From Rhizobium sp. BK376 (lineage in GTDB: Bacteria; Pseudomonadota; Alphaproteobacteria; Rhizobiales; Rhizobiaceae), in NCBI RefSeq assembly GCF_004341625.1, contig NZ_SLZG01000012.1:62001-126000 (forward strand): a stretch of 64,000 nt of DNA, read 5' to 3'. The notes under the pieces are model-generated. The model worked only from the letters and a program-made list of their open reading frames with translations, was not told where the DNA came from and made no database searches. The position numbers and the translations under genes were made by a program. Position 1 is the stretch's first letter, and each line of letters opens with the position of its first letter. Below, one piece after another: positions 36,173 to 44,986 of this stretch.

Positions 36173-37327
36173 ATGTCATCTTCGCGCAAGAGCACACTTA
36201 TGCCTTCTGTTGCCGGCCTCGCGCTCGTTGCGATGGCGGGCTTTCTCGCAGGCTGCAACGACAAGCAGGCGGAAAATACCGAGGTCGTCAGGCCGGTCAA
36301 AGTGCTTGCCATCGCCAAGGCGGATACGACGCGAGCGCTCGATTATTCCGGTTCCGTCCGCGCACGCACCGAAATGAACCTCGGCTTTCGCATCAACGGC
36401 AAGATCATCGACCGCCGTGTCGATATCGGCCAGAAGGTAAAACCGGGCGATGTTCTCGCCCGTATCGATTCCACTGATTACGAATTGGCCGTGCGCCGCG
36501 CCCAGGCCGATCTTGCCTCCGCCGACAAGCAGGTGCAGACGGCGGACCTGGCGCATAAGCGCGCCCAGCAGCTCTTCGACAAGAATGTTTCTCCCAAGTC
36601 GCAGCTCGAGCAGGCAGACCTCACCTATGATCAGGCCGTGTCGACGCGAGACTCCGCCCGGTCGGCACTCGACGAGGCCAATAACCAGGTGGCCTATGCT
36701 GATCTCACCTCCGACATGAGCGGCATCGTGACGGCAATCAATGCGGATGTCGGCCAGGTGGTCGGCTCCGGCACGCCTGTCATCACAGTTGCCGTCGATG
36801 GCGAAAAGGAAGTGCAGATCGCCGTTCCGGAAATGGATATCGCCCAGTTCAAGCCGGGCAAGGAGGTAAAGGCGCGCTTCTGGTCGGACGACACGCTGGT
36901 TCTCGACGGCAAGGTGCGCGAGGTCTCCGGCAGTGCCGATCAGCAATCCAGAACCTTTGCCGTCCGTGTCAGCATGCCGAACGATCCGCGCGTGCTGCTC
37001 GGCATGACCGCAACGATTGAGGCGACGGCAGAAAACACGCGGCCTCTCGTTTCCATTCCGCTCAGCGCGCTTGCGCAGAAAGACGGTCAGCAGGTCGTCT
37101 GGCTGGTCGACAGCGGTGCGAGCACGGTTCATTCACGCGCCATCAAGGTGGCGGATTTTTCCGCTGACGGCGTGCGCGTCGCCGACGGGCTGAAGGCGGG
37201 CGATGTCGTCATCACCGCGGGCACGCAGTTCATGGCCGAGAACATGAAGGTCAAGCTGCCCGCCGCAAAAAGCCAGCAGGCTTCCGCCGACGACGACAGC
37301 ACCGCTGCCGCAGACGTCGTTCGCTGA
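36173..37327 (+). CDS. RND efflux periplasmic adaptor (membrane fusion protein)
   Basis: A 384-residue lipoprotein: lipobox GFLAGC near residue 28, barrel-sandwich halves around FRINGKIIDRRVDIGQKVKPGDVLARID and DMSGIVTAINADVGQVVGSG, and a helical hairpin (about 95-170). GAGGAG precedes 36173; the ATG ten codons upstream is disfavoured. It connects the inner-membrane pump, encoded 19 bp downstream, to an outer-membrane channel not encoded here. Confidence 0.9.
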   Translation: MSSSRKSTLMPSVAGLALVAMAGFLAGCNDKQAENTEVVRPVKVLAIAKADTTRALDYSGSVRARTEMNLGFRINGKIIDRRVDIGQKVKPGDVLARIDSTDYELAVRRAQADLASADKQVQTADLAHKRAQQLFDKNVSPKSQLEQADLTYDQAVSTRDSARSALDEANNQVAYADLTSDMSGIVTAINADVGQVVGSGTPVITVAVDGEKEVQIAVPEMDIAQFKPGKEVKARFWSDDTLVLDGKVREVSGSADQQSRTFAVRVSMPNDPRVLLGMTATIEATAENTRPLVSIPLSALAQKDGQQVVWLVDSGASTVHSRAIKVADFSADGVRVADGLKAGDVVITAGTQFMAENMKVKLPAAKSQQASADDDSTAAADVVR

Positions 37328-37346
37328 TCGATTTCGGAGAGGGATC

Positions 37347-40300
37347 ATGACCATGAACACCGTCACCGACGAGAAGAAGCCTTTCAATCTGTCGCGCTGG
37401 GCGATTGCCCATCCAAGCATCGCCCGCTTCCTGTTCGGGCTGATCATCATCGCCGGCGCGCTCGGTCTCACCCATATGGGACAGAAAGAAGATCCTGATT
37501 TCACCTTCCGCGTCATGGTCGTCCAGGTCATGTGGCCGGGTGCATCGATCAACGACATGCAGGACCAGGTGGTCAACAAGATCGAGCGCAAGCTGCAGGA
37601 GACGCCGCACCTAGACTGGGTGAAGTCCTATACGCGTGCCGGCAGCGCGATCATCCAGCTCCAGATCAAGGGCGACACCAATACGGCCGAGGTCAACGAC
37701 GCCTTCTACCAGGTGCGCAAGAAGGTCGGCGATATCTCGAACGAGTTGCCGTCGGGCCTGCTTGGCCCTTATTTCAACGACGAGTTCGGCGATACTTTCA
37801 TCACACTGCATTCGATCAGCGGCGATGGCTACAGCTATCCGGAACTGAAAAAGTTCGCGATCCAGGCGCGTGACATGCTGCTTGCGACGCCGGGTGTCGA
37901 GAAGGCCGTCATCATCGGTGACCAGCCCGAGAAGATCTTTATCGACGTGTCCTCCAAGGTCCTGGCAGAACGTGGCCTGACGCTTACCGATCTCCAGAAT
38001 GCCCTTGCAGGACAGAACAATGTCGATCCGGCCGGCTCTGTCGATACGGGCACGCGCTCGGTGCGCATCTCCGTGCAGGGCGATGTGCACAAGGTCGAGG
38101 ATATCCGCGAACTGCGGCTGAGGGCCGGCGGCCAGGTGACGCGCCTCGGTGATATCGCGACCGTCACGCCGGGCCTTGAGGATCCCTATACGGCGAAGTT
38201 CCTCTACAATGGCCACGAGAGCGTGCAGGTCGGCGTCGTTATGGCCAAGGGCTTCAAGGTGACTGATGTCGGCGCGTCCGTCGACGACACCTACAAGCAG
38301 TTCATCTCGTCCCTGCCGGTCGGTGTTTCCGTCGATCAGATCGCCAACCAGCCCGATGTCGTGACCGACGCCGTGAGCGAGTTCATGCATGCGCTCGGCG
38401 AAGCGCTGGTCATCGTGCTGATCGTTTCCTTCGTCTCGATCGGCTGGCGTTCCGGGCTTGTCATCGCCATTGCCATTCCGCTGGTGCTGGCGGCGACCTT
38501 CGCCATCATGTACGAACTCGGCATCGACCTGCAGCGCATTTCGCTCGGCGCGCTGATCATCGCGCTCGGCCTTCTGGTCGATGACGCCATGATCGTCGTC
38601 GAATTGATGGAACGCAAACTGGAGGAGGGGCTCGTCAAGCTCGATGCTGCGAGCTTCGCCTATTCCTCGACGGCCTTCCCGATGCTGACGGGTACGCTGA
38701 TCACCACGGCCGGCTTCATTCCGGTCGGCTTCGCGGCCTCTACGGCGGGTGAATATGTCCGTTCGCTCTTCTATGTAGTCGGGATTGCGCTGGTCACGTC
38801 CTGGTTCGTGGCGGTCTATTTCACCCCGTGGCTCGGCTATATGATCCTGAAGCAGCGTCATCATGCGGGTAGCCACCACGATGTGTTCGATACGCGTTTC
38901 TACCGCCGCCTACGCGGATCGGTCGCCTGGGCGGTCAAGCATCGCATCATTGTTCTTGCGCTGACACTTGCCACCTTTGCCGGCAGTCTCTTCGCCTTCC
39001 AGTTCATTCCGCAGAATTTTTTCCCGCAGTCCTCGCGGCCGGAAATCCTAGTCGATCTCTGGCTGCCTGAGGGCACCAGCATTTCAGAAGTCGAGAAGCA
39101 GGCGAAGGCGCTGGAAACGCGCATGGCCGACGATCCGGACAAACGGTTCATCGCCACCTATATCGGCGAGGGCGCACCGCGCTTCTTCCTGCCGCTCGAC
39201 CAGCAGCTCGTCAATCCGAACTTCGCCCAGCTTCTTGTCATGGCAAAGGACGAGCCGTCGCGCGAAAGGCTGATCGTCAAGCTCAGGACCATTCTCGCGG
39301 ATGATTTTCCGTCGATCCGCGCCAAGGTCGATCGGCTCTTCCTCGGGCCCCCGACAGGCTGGCCGGTGCAACTGCGCGTTATGGGTCCCGATCGGCAGGA
39401 GGTTCGCCATATCGCCGACGAGGTGAAGCAGCGCTTCGCGCAAAACCCGCTGCTCGGTGCTATCCATGACGATTGGCTGGAGCCGGTGCCTGCCATGAAG
39501 CTTGTCATCGATCAGGACCGCGCCCGTGCGCTGGGCGTGACCTCGCAGCGGATTCGCCAGGCGATGCAGGCCTCCATGTCGGGCGCGCCTCTCAACGATT
39601 ACCGCGAGGGCGAGGAAACCGTGTCGATCGTGGCCCGGGAACCGGATGCGAGCCGCCATCTGCTGACGGCAGTCAATTCCGTCTACATTCCGACGGATTC
39701 CGGAGGCTTCGTACCCTTGTCGCAGGTTGCCAAGGTCGTGCCCGTCATGGAGCAGGGGGTCGAATGGCGTCGTGACCGCCTGCCGACGATATCGGTCAGG
39801 GCAACGCTGCCGGACGGCGTTCAATCCAACGATGTCGTGACCAAGCTCTATAGTGACATGCAGGATCTGAGGTCCAGCCTGCCTGCCGGCTATAGGATCG
39901 AGATCCAGGGCGGTGCGGAGGATTCGGCGGAAAGCCAGGCCTCGATTGCCGCCAAGGCGCCGATCATGCTGCTTGTCATCGTCGTTCTCCTGATGGCGCA
40001 GCTGCAGCATTTCGGCAAGGCGATGCTGGTGCTGGCAACCGGCCCGCTCGGCATTATCGGGGCCGCAGCCGCACTTCTGATCAGCGGTTCGCCCTTCGGC
40101 TTCGTTGCCATCCTCGGCGTCATAGCGTTGCTCGGGATCATCATCCGCAATTCGATCATCCTGGTCGACCAGATCGATCAGGACATAAGGGCGGGCATGG
40201 ACCGGCAGGAGGCGATCATCGGTTCGGCCGTACGCCGTTTCCGCCCGATCATGCTGACCGCGCTGACGGCGGTCCTGGCCCTGATCCCGATCTCACGCGG

Positions 40301-40505
40301 CGTTTTCTGGGGACCTCTCGCCTACGCCATGATGGGCGGCATCCTGGTCGCGACGGTGCTGACGATCTTCGTATTGCCGGCCGGCTACGCTCTCTTCTTC
40401 GGCAAGGCGCCAAAGACGAAGCAGCCGGTCGAGGACAACGCTTCCGGTTCGGACGATCAGGACCGGGTGCGCAATCACATTCCTCCGCAGATCGCCGCAG
40501 AGTAG
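37347..40505 (+). CDS. RND efflux pump inner-membrane transporter
   Basis: A 1052-residue AcrB-superfamily protein with the twelve-helix, two-large-loop design. The proton-relay helix reads LIIALGLLVDDAMIVVELMERKLEEG; the second half repeats the pattern (GVIALLGIIIRNSIILVDQI). GGAGAGGG lies before the start. Substrate cannot be read; TetR-controlled pumps often expel antibiotics or plant compounds. The tail after about residue 1030 is hydrophilic. Confidence 0.93.
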   Translation: MTMNTVTDEKKPFNLSRWAIAHPSIARFLFGLIIIAGALGLTHMGQKEDPDFTFRVMVVQVMWPGASINDMQDQVVNKIERKLQETPHLDWVKSYTRAGSAIIQLQIKGDTNTAEVNDAFYQVRKKVGDISNELPSGLLGPYFNDEFGDTFITLHSISGDGYSYPELKKFAIQARDMLLATPGVEKAVIIGDQPEKIFIDVSSKVLAERGLTLTDLQNALAGQNNVDPAGSVDTGTRSVRISVQGDVHKVEDIRELRLRAGGQVTRLGDIATVTPGLEDPYTAKFLYNGHESVQVGVVMAKGFKVTDVGASVDDTYKQFISSLPVGVSVDQIANQPDVVTDAVSEFMHALGEALVIVLIVSFVSIGWRSGLVIAIAIPLVLAATFAIMYELGIDLQRISLGALIIALGLLVDDAMIVVELMERKLEEGLVKLDAASFAYSSTAFPMLTGTLITTAGFIPVGFAASTAGEYVRSLFYVVGIALVTSWFVAVYFTPWLGYMILKQRHHAGSHHDVFDTRFYRRLRGSVAWAVKHRIIVLALTLATFAGSLFAFQFIPQNFFPQSSRPEILVDLWLPEGTSISEVEKQAKALETRMADDPDKRFIATYIGEGAPRFFLPLDQQLVNPNFAQLLVMAKDEPSRERLIVKLRTILADDFPSIRAKVDRLFLGPPTGWPVQLRVMGPDRQEVRHIADEVKQRFAQNPLLGAIHDDWLEPVPAMKLVIDQDRARALGVTSQRIRQAMQASMSGAPLNDYREGEETVSIVAREPDASRHLLTAVNSVYIPTDSGGFVPLSQVAKVVPVMEQGVEWRRDRLPTISVRATLPDGVQSNDVVTKLYSDMQDLRSSLPAGYRIEIQGGAEDSAESQASIAAKAPIMLLVIVVLLMAQLQHFGKAMLVLATGPLGIIGAAAALLISGSPFGFVAILGVIALLGIIIRNSIILVDQIDQDIRAGMDRQEAIIGSAVRRFRPIMLTALTAVLALIPISRGVFWGPLAYAMMGGILVATVLTIFVLPAGYALFFGKAPKTKQPVEDNASGSDDQDRVRNHIPPQIAAE

Positions 40506-40534
40506 ATCAACCAATAAAAGCGCGGGCAGAAGCG

Positions 40535-40570
40535 GGAAGGGCTCCGGTATCACCGGAGCCCTTCCTCATT
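40535..40570. terminator. Strong two-way terminator
   Basis: A perfect 14-bp stem (GGAAGGGCTCCGGT with its complement) and a 3-nt loop lie between the convergent RND and protease genes, followed by TCATT on the plus strand. Confidence 0.8.
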
Positions 40571-40589
40571 GCAGATGTTCGATCTTCGA

Positions 40590-41189
40590 TCAGAGAGCGT
40601 ACCAGAGGTAGGGATTTTCGCCCGACTGGATCTTGACCCAGCTCAGGTCGGTCTCGTTCCATGGCTTGATGCGGCTGGTCCTGTTGTCGAGGACCAGATC
40701 GCCGTGGTCGGTTTTGACGACCAGCACGGCGTGGCCTTCGCCCGACCGCGTCGTGGCGACGGCGATGCGCAGTGCGCGCGGCGACCAGCCCTTGGCGATC
40801 AGATGATCGCGCTTCGTCAGCGCATAATCCTCGCAGTCGCCGGACTTGACGTTGACAGACCAGACATCGTCGCCGTCCTGATCGTTTACGCCGATGATCG
40901 AGTGGTTGACGTCATTGTTGGTCGATACGAGTTCCTGCCGGTTGAAATCCGTCAGCACCACCATGGAGGCGCCCTCGCTCGTGTGGCATTCACTCGGATT
41001 CTGCATGCAGAACCGGACCTGGGCAAAAGGTGCCAGGGTCGGCTGCCGTTCCACGATGTAGCTCACGGTCGGCGTATTGATCAAACTGCGTGCGTAACCG
41101 GCTGGACCGGCCGCCCATACGGGCTGACTGCCGGCCAAGGCCGCAATCGCCACTGTTGCTGCAAGCGTAACTTGCTTCATCATGTCCAT
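40590..41189 (-). CDS. Bacterial transglutaminase-like cysteine proteinase (BTLCP)
   Basis: A 199-residue secreted protein: signal peptide cleaved near QPVWAAG (about residue 26), then a transglutaminase fold with catalytic Cys in SGDCEDYALTK, His in GHAVLVV and Asp in LVLDNR. Three close start codons exist; the third or fourth residue Met has better spacing from GGGG. Members process periplasmic or surface proteins, in some bacteria LapA-type adhesins; no such target is visible here. Confidence 0.85.
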   Translation of the reverse strand: MDMMKQVTLAATVAIAALAGSQPVWAAGPAGYARSLINTPTVSYIVERQPTLAPFAQVRFCMQNPSECHTSEGASMVVLTDFNRQELVSTNNDVNHSIIGVNDQDGDDVWSVNVKSGDCEDYALTKRDHLIAKGWSPRALRIAVATTRSGEGHAVLVVKTDHGDLVLDNRTSRIKPWNETDLSWVKIQSGENPYLWYAL

Positions 41190-41903
41190 ATCCCCGTTTC
41201 AAGCAGAGCGGTTCTTCCGCCTGTTCTTGTCTCAACACCCGAAAACTCATTCCGGGTTCTGCGGATGCTTCATGCCGCGAAGCTCTGTCCTGCTTCGTCC
41301 GCCGATGACCGCGACAATACCGAGGACGGGTCTCAAAGCGCTTAAATGGATATGAGCAATTTTATCGATCTCGGATTTTTGCTGCAAAGCCTTGAAAAAT
41401 AGGGATTTCCGGCTCCCGCATGCCGATGGGGCGAAAGCATTGTCGCTGTCGTGACATGTTCGGACTGTACGGGTCTCAAGCCGCACTGGAGCCTGCTCTC
41501 TATAGAGAGAGGCGGTTTCAATGGCCGATGTCAGCCTCCGCTGAGCCTTGGTTACAACGCCAAGTTTTCCAAGATGTGACTTTACTATCAAAATATATTT
41601 ATGGTTTAATAATGCCTAATATAAACATAAACTGCCACGAAATGAGGCGTATGGGTATAAAATAGGCCGATAAACCGCCGTTTACGCCGAAAACAATCGG
41701 TTTAATTGCAGTCACATCTTCGATTCCATTTTTACTCGGTAAATCCTTGACTTTTTATTTCTATAGCAACGTTGCTGCGGTGCAACAGTTGGGGATTCTC
41801 TTGAGTTTGCTTTGGGAAAACCTTCTCGAATTCTTCAGGCAACTCTGATAATTGCTGCGTCGGAGGGACAAGTGCCCTTCGGGGATCATCGAGTGGGCGG
41901 TAT
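41190..41903. other. Long intergenic region with palindromes
   Basis: About 710 bp, AT-rich to the right, without a convincing gene. It holds CTCTCTATAGAGAG (41496-41509) and AGCAACGTTGCT (41765-41776), both perfect palindromes; the second overlaps another dyad, GTTGC/GCAAC. It is probably the control region of the export lipoprotein gene. Confidence 0.5.
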
Positions 41904-43121
41904 ATGAACAAAAACATTTTGAAGCCGATCGGCTGCATTGCCTTTGCTGCGATGTTGTTGTCGGGATGTACTTACCTGCCGCGCTCCGGCCCCGATGAAA
42001 AAGCCATCGACAACCATGCCGCCGTCAAGGTGACCACCAAGGACCGCAAGGCCGGCATCGATTATGTCCTGGTCGACCTCAGCCAGAATATGCTGAAATA
42101 TTTCGACGAGAAGGCCGCGACCTCGCTGAAGCAGAGTTTTGGCGGCGGCAAGGGCGGCCCGCCGGACATTCCGCTCGGTTATGGCGACGTTGTCCAGGTC
42201 TCGATCTTCGAAGCCCAGTCGGGCGGCCTGTTCATTCCGTCTGATGCCGGCAGCCGTCCGGGCAACTTCATCACGCTCCCCAACCAGACGATCGACCGGT
42301 CAGGCACGATCAGCGTGCCCTATGCGGGACGGATCCAGGCAGCCGGCCGCCTGAAGGAAGAGGTCGAGCGCGACATCGAGGACAAGCTGTCCAACCGCGC
42401 CATCGAGCCGCAGGTGGTCATTACGACCGTCACCAGCAATTCCAGCCAGGTGGCTGTGTTGGGCGACGTGACGACACCGACCCGCGTCGAGCTCAATTCG
42501 TCCGGCGAGCGCGTGCTCGACGTGTTGTCGCAGGCCGGCGGCCTGAAGACGGCGGGCATCGAGACCAACATCACGCTGCAGCGCCGCGGCAAGACGGCGA
42601 CCGTGCCTTACGAGACGCTGCTGAAGAACCCGTCGGAAAACATCTATGTCGCACCTGACGACACGGTCTTTGCCGACCATCAGCGCCGCACCTTCGTCGC
42701 CTTCGGCGCCAACGGCCAGAACGGCCGCTTCGACTTCGAGGACACCGACCTGTCGCTGGCCGAAGGCATCGCCAAGGCGGGCGGCCTGAGGGACGACCAG
42801 GCGAACCCGGCCCAGGTGCTGCTCTATCGCAATGTCGACCGCAAGATCCTGCAGGCGATGAACGTCAACACCTCCGCCTTCCAATCCGACAAGATCCCGG
42901 TCGTCTTCCGCGCCAACCTGCGCGACCCGTCCGGCTTCTTCGCCGCCCAGAAGTTCGCGCTCGCCGACAAGGACATCCTCTACAGCGGCAATTCCGGCTC
43001 CGTCGAACTCCTGAAGTTCCTCGATATCGCCAACGCCATTACATCAACCGCGGCCGGCACAACATCCGATACAGTCTCGACACGAGATTCAATCAGAGAC
43101 ATTGGGAACGGCAAAAATTAA
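41904..43121 (+). CDS. Polysaccharide export outer-membrane lipoprotein (Wza/GumB type)
   Basis: A 405-residue protein with lipobox LLSGC (Cys about 22). The polysaccharide export domain follows (IPLGYGDVVQVSIFEAQ, SVPYAGRIQAAGRLKEEVERDI), then SLBB-type repeats (VAVLGDVTTPTRVEL, LAEGIAKAGGLRDDQANP). It would form the outer-membrane exit for a surface polysaccharide. No polymerase or glycosyltransferase genes adjoin. A terminator follows. Confidence 0.88.
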   Translation: MNKNILKPIGCIAFAAMLLSGCTYLPRSGPDEKAIDNHAAVKVTTKDRKAGIDYVLVDLSQNMLKYFDEKAATSLKQSFGGGKGGPPDIPLGYGDVVQVSIFEAQSGGLFIPSDAGSRPGNFITLPNQTIDRSGTISVPYAGRIQAAGRLKEEVERDIEDKLSNRAIEPQVVITTVTSNSSQVAVLGDVTTPTRVELNSSGERVLDVLSQAGGLKTAGIETNITLQRRGKTATVPYETLLKNPSENIYVAPDDTVFADHQRRTFVAFGANGQNGRFDFEDTDLSLAEGIAKAGGLRDDQANPAQVLLYRNVDRKILQAMNVNTSAFQSDKIPVVFRANLRDPSGFFAAQKFALADKDILYSGNSGSVELLKFLDIANAITSTAAGTTSDTVSTRDSIRDIGNGKN

Positions 43122-43196
43122 GGTCGCTGCTCGGATCGCTGCTCGCCGACCGAGCAGCGAATTGCGATTCGAGCCGGATTTTGAAAACCCTATTAG

Positions 43197-43224
43197 CGGC
43201 CGGTGTTTCAGCTCCGGCCGTTTT
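43197..43224 (+). terminator. Rho-independent terminator
   Basis: Stem CGGCCGG with CCGGCCG, loop 10 nt, followed by TTTTCCGTTT. It lies about 75 bp after the export gene stop. A separate longer dyad, CGCTGCTCG/CGAGCAGCG, precedes it. Confidence 0.7.
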
Positions 43225-43268
43225 CCGTTTCCAGGCTCTGTTCTGGTTCTGGGCTTTGTTCTGGCGAC

Positions 43269-44072
43269 TTAAGCGGCGACGGGAAAGACCGACGGCTCGC
43301 CGCCGGCGATCTTCAGAACCGTTAGGTTGCCTGTTGCGAAGGCGGCGGTGTCGATGCCGATGCGCCCGCTGGCAAAGACGGGCTTCATATCAGGCGTATG
43401 GCCGTGGATGACGAGCGATGGCAGCTGCGGACCCTTGGTGATGAAAGGTTCGCGTATCCACATCAGATCCCGATCCGATTGCGAATCCATCGATACGCCG
43501 GGGCGCACGCCCGCATGCACGAAGATCAGATCGCCAATGGAAAGAGCGATCGGCATGGATCGCAGCAATTCGATATGTTCCGTCGGAACGGCAAGGCGAA
43601 TTGCTGCGCAGAGCGCATCCAGACCGCCTCGCCCCTGGCTGAAAAGATATTTGGCATCCACGCCATAGGAATAGAGCGTTTCCTCGCCGCCGAACTCCAG
43701 CCAGCCGATATTCGTGCGCGGCGCGGTCAGGAACTTGAAGAAGGCGTCATCATGGTTGCCGCAGAGGGCGACGCGGTGGAAACCTTCCGGGGCCGGCGCG
43801 CAAAGATGCTGGAGGACGTCCCTCGATCGTTTGCCCCGGTCGACATAATCGCCGAGAAGCACGATCAGTTTCGGGCCGGCAATGAGGCTTGCGTCCTCGA
43901 CGATCCGCCTCTCCGCTTCGATCAGCGCTTCGTAGCAGCCATGTACATCGCCAATGGCGTAAATGGCAGCATAAGCCAACGGATCGAGGCTAAGCCGCAC
44001 CCGCGGCGGCTTCTCCACGACCTTCTCGGTATTCCCGCCAAATATCTTTCGAAACAATCCTGCCATGAGCAT
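43269..44072 (-). CDS. Calcineurin-like metallophosphoesterase (Ser/Thr phosphatase type)
   Basis: A 267-residue phosphatase with the full PPP metal set: GDVHGC, GDYVDRG, GNHDD, HAGVRPG and HGHTP. The start may be two codons later (44066); no strong ribosome site marks either. Relatives include diadenosine tetraphosphatases and small protein phosphatases; the target is unknown. It is the last gene before the island, with about 380 bp of apparently empty sequence between. Confidence 0.88.
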   Translation of the reverse strand: MLMAGLFRKIFGGNTEKVVEKPPRVRLSLDPLAYAAIYAIGDVHGCYEALIEAERRIVEDASLIAGPKLIVLLGDYVDRGKRSRDVLQHLCAPAPEGFHRVALCGNHDDAFFKFLTAPRTNIGWLEFGGEETLYSYGVDAKYLFSQGRGGLDALCAAIRLAVPTEHIELLRSMPIALSIGDLIFVHAGVRPGVSMDSQSDRDLMWIREPFITKGPQLPSLVIHGHTPDMKPVFASGRIGIDTAAFATGNLTVLKIAGGEPSVFPVAA

Positions 44073-44452
44073 CCATCGGCGTCAGGCGTGTCGGAGCGCG
44101 CACAAAACAGTTATAAAAGGCTTAAATTTCTGCCTGACGTTACGTTAGTTCAACGGCCACCTTTTCGCAATGCAGCAAAGGTCCCAGCTTGCTGAGACAA
44201 AGGTCCGATCTTGGGATTTGGTTAAGAGAAATTGGGATGATCGGGGACGGACGAACGTGGCAAGCCGGCGCCGGAGGGCGGGCTGAAGTGCTCCACCTAG
44301 AAGGGTTGCGAATTGACGAGCGAGCTTTATCGCTCGATTGTTTCCAACTTCAATTGCAATCCGGCACTATGAGCGTCATCCTCGTATTGGGACAATGCCC
44401 AGAGTCGCCAGTCTTTGAAAAGGGAGCGATTCGATTTTCCGGAGAAGAAAGC

Positions 44453-44478
44453 TGGTGCTGCTAGAGAGATTTGAACTC
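44453..44478 (+). repeat. Distal attachment site (copy of tRNA-Thr 3' end)
   Basis: Twenty-six bases starting TGGTGCTGCTAGAGAG are identical to 56942-56967 in the same orientation. The match breaks directly after GAACTC. It marks the left border of the island. Confidence 0.92.
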
Positions 44479-44642
44479 GGCAGAAATCTATCAATACCCC
44501 TGTGAAATAGGCGCTTCAGGGGCGGCCTGTCAAGTCGTGTGTACCACCAGTGTGGCCTAGCGCTTGGATCGACAAATCGCCCTTTACCAAACACGGCGAC
44601 CGATGTAGCTGCGTATCGACAAATGGAGTTAGTGGGTGCGCA

Positions 44643-44975
44643 ATGCGTTTCGAAGTTGAATTGACTGACGGAAATTTCGGCGTCGATACGCCAAACAACC
44701 ACATCTACATCACCGATCTGATCCCGCATCTTCCACGTGATGTATTCGGAGGTAGCAACGCTGCTCTGAAGGCGCCTAGATCGGTTGTGCTGGAATATAA
44801 CGGACGGCGATGCGAGACCGATGTCCCTTCCGATAGCCGGACAGGCAAGCCCCGACCGTTCTTTAGGGCGAGAGCTTTCGTAGGGAGCTTCTTCGCACAT
44901 TCCAAAGCGAAACCCGGCGATACGGTCATCCTTGAGATGGTGTCGCCCTATCATATTAAGCTATCGCTCAAATAA
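44643..44975 (+). CDS. Island protein of unknown function (possibly B3-like fold)
   Basis: A 110-residue protein from MRFEVELTD; upstream open codons cross the island border region. It ends FFAHSKAKPGDTVILEMVSP, which loosely recalls B3-type DNA-binding folds seen in some restriction enzymes (strand-loop with a GD turn before the last strand). That likeness is weak. It is convergent with hsdR, 11 bp apart, so it travels with the restriction genes. Confidence 0.6.
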   Translation: MRFEVELTDGNFGVDTPNNHIYITDLIPHLPRDVFGGSNAALKAPRSVVLEYNGRRCETDVPSDSRTGKPRPFFRARAFVGSFFAHSKAKPGDTVILEMVSPYHIKLSLK

Positions 44976-44986
44976 GTTGAATCTTC

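Noticed and set aside
37611..38879. Minus-strand open frame of 422 codons
   Set aside because: Antisense to the RND pump gene, with shadow-type composition.
44189..44464. 91-codon frame ending at the left att site
   Set aside because: No ribosome site or recognisable features, and it runs across the island border; it may be chance.
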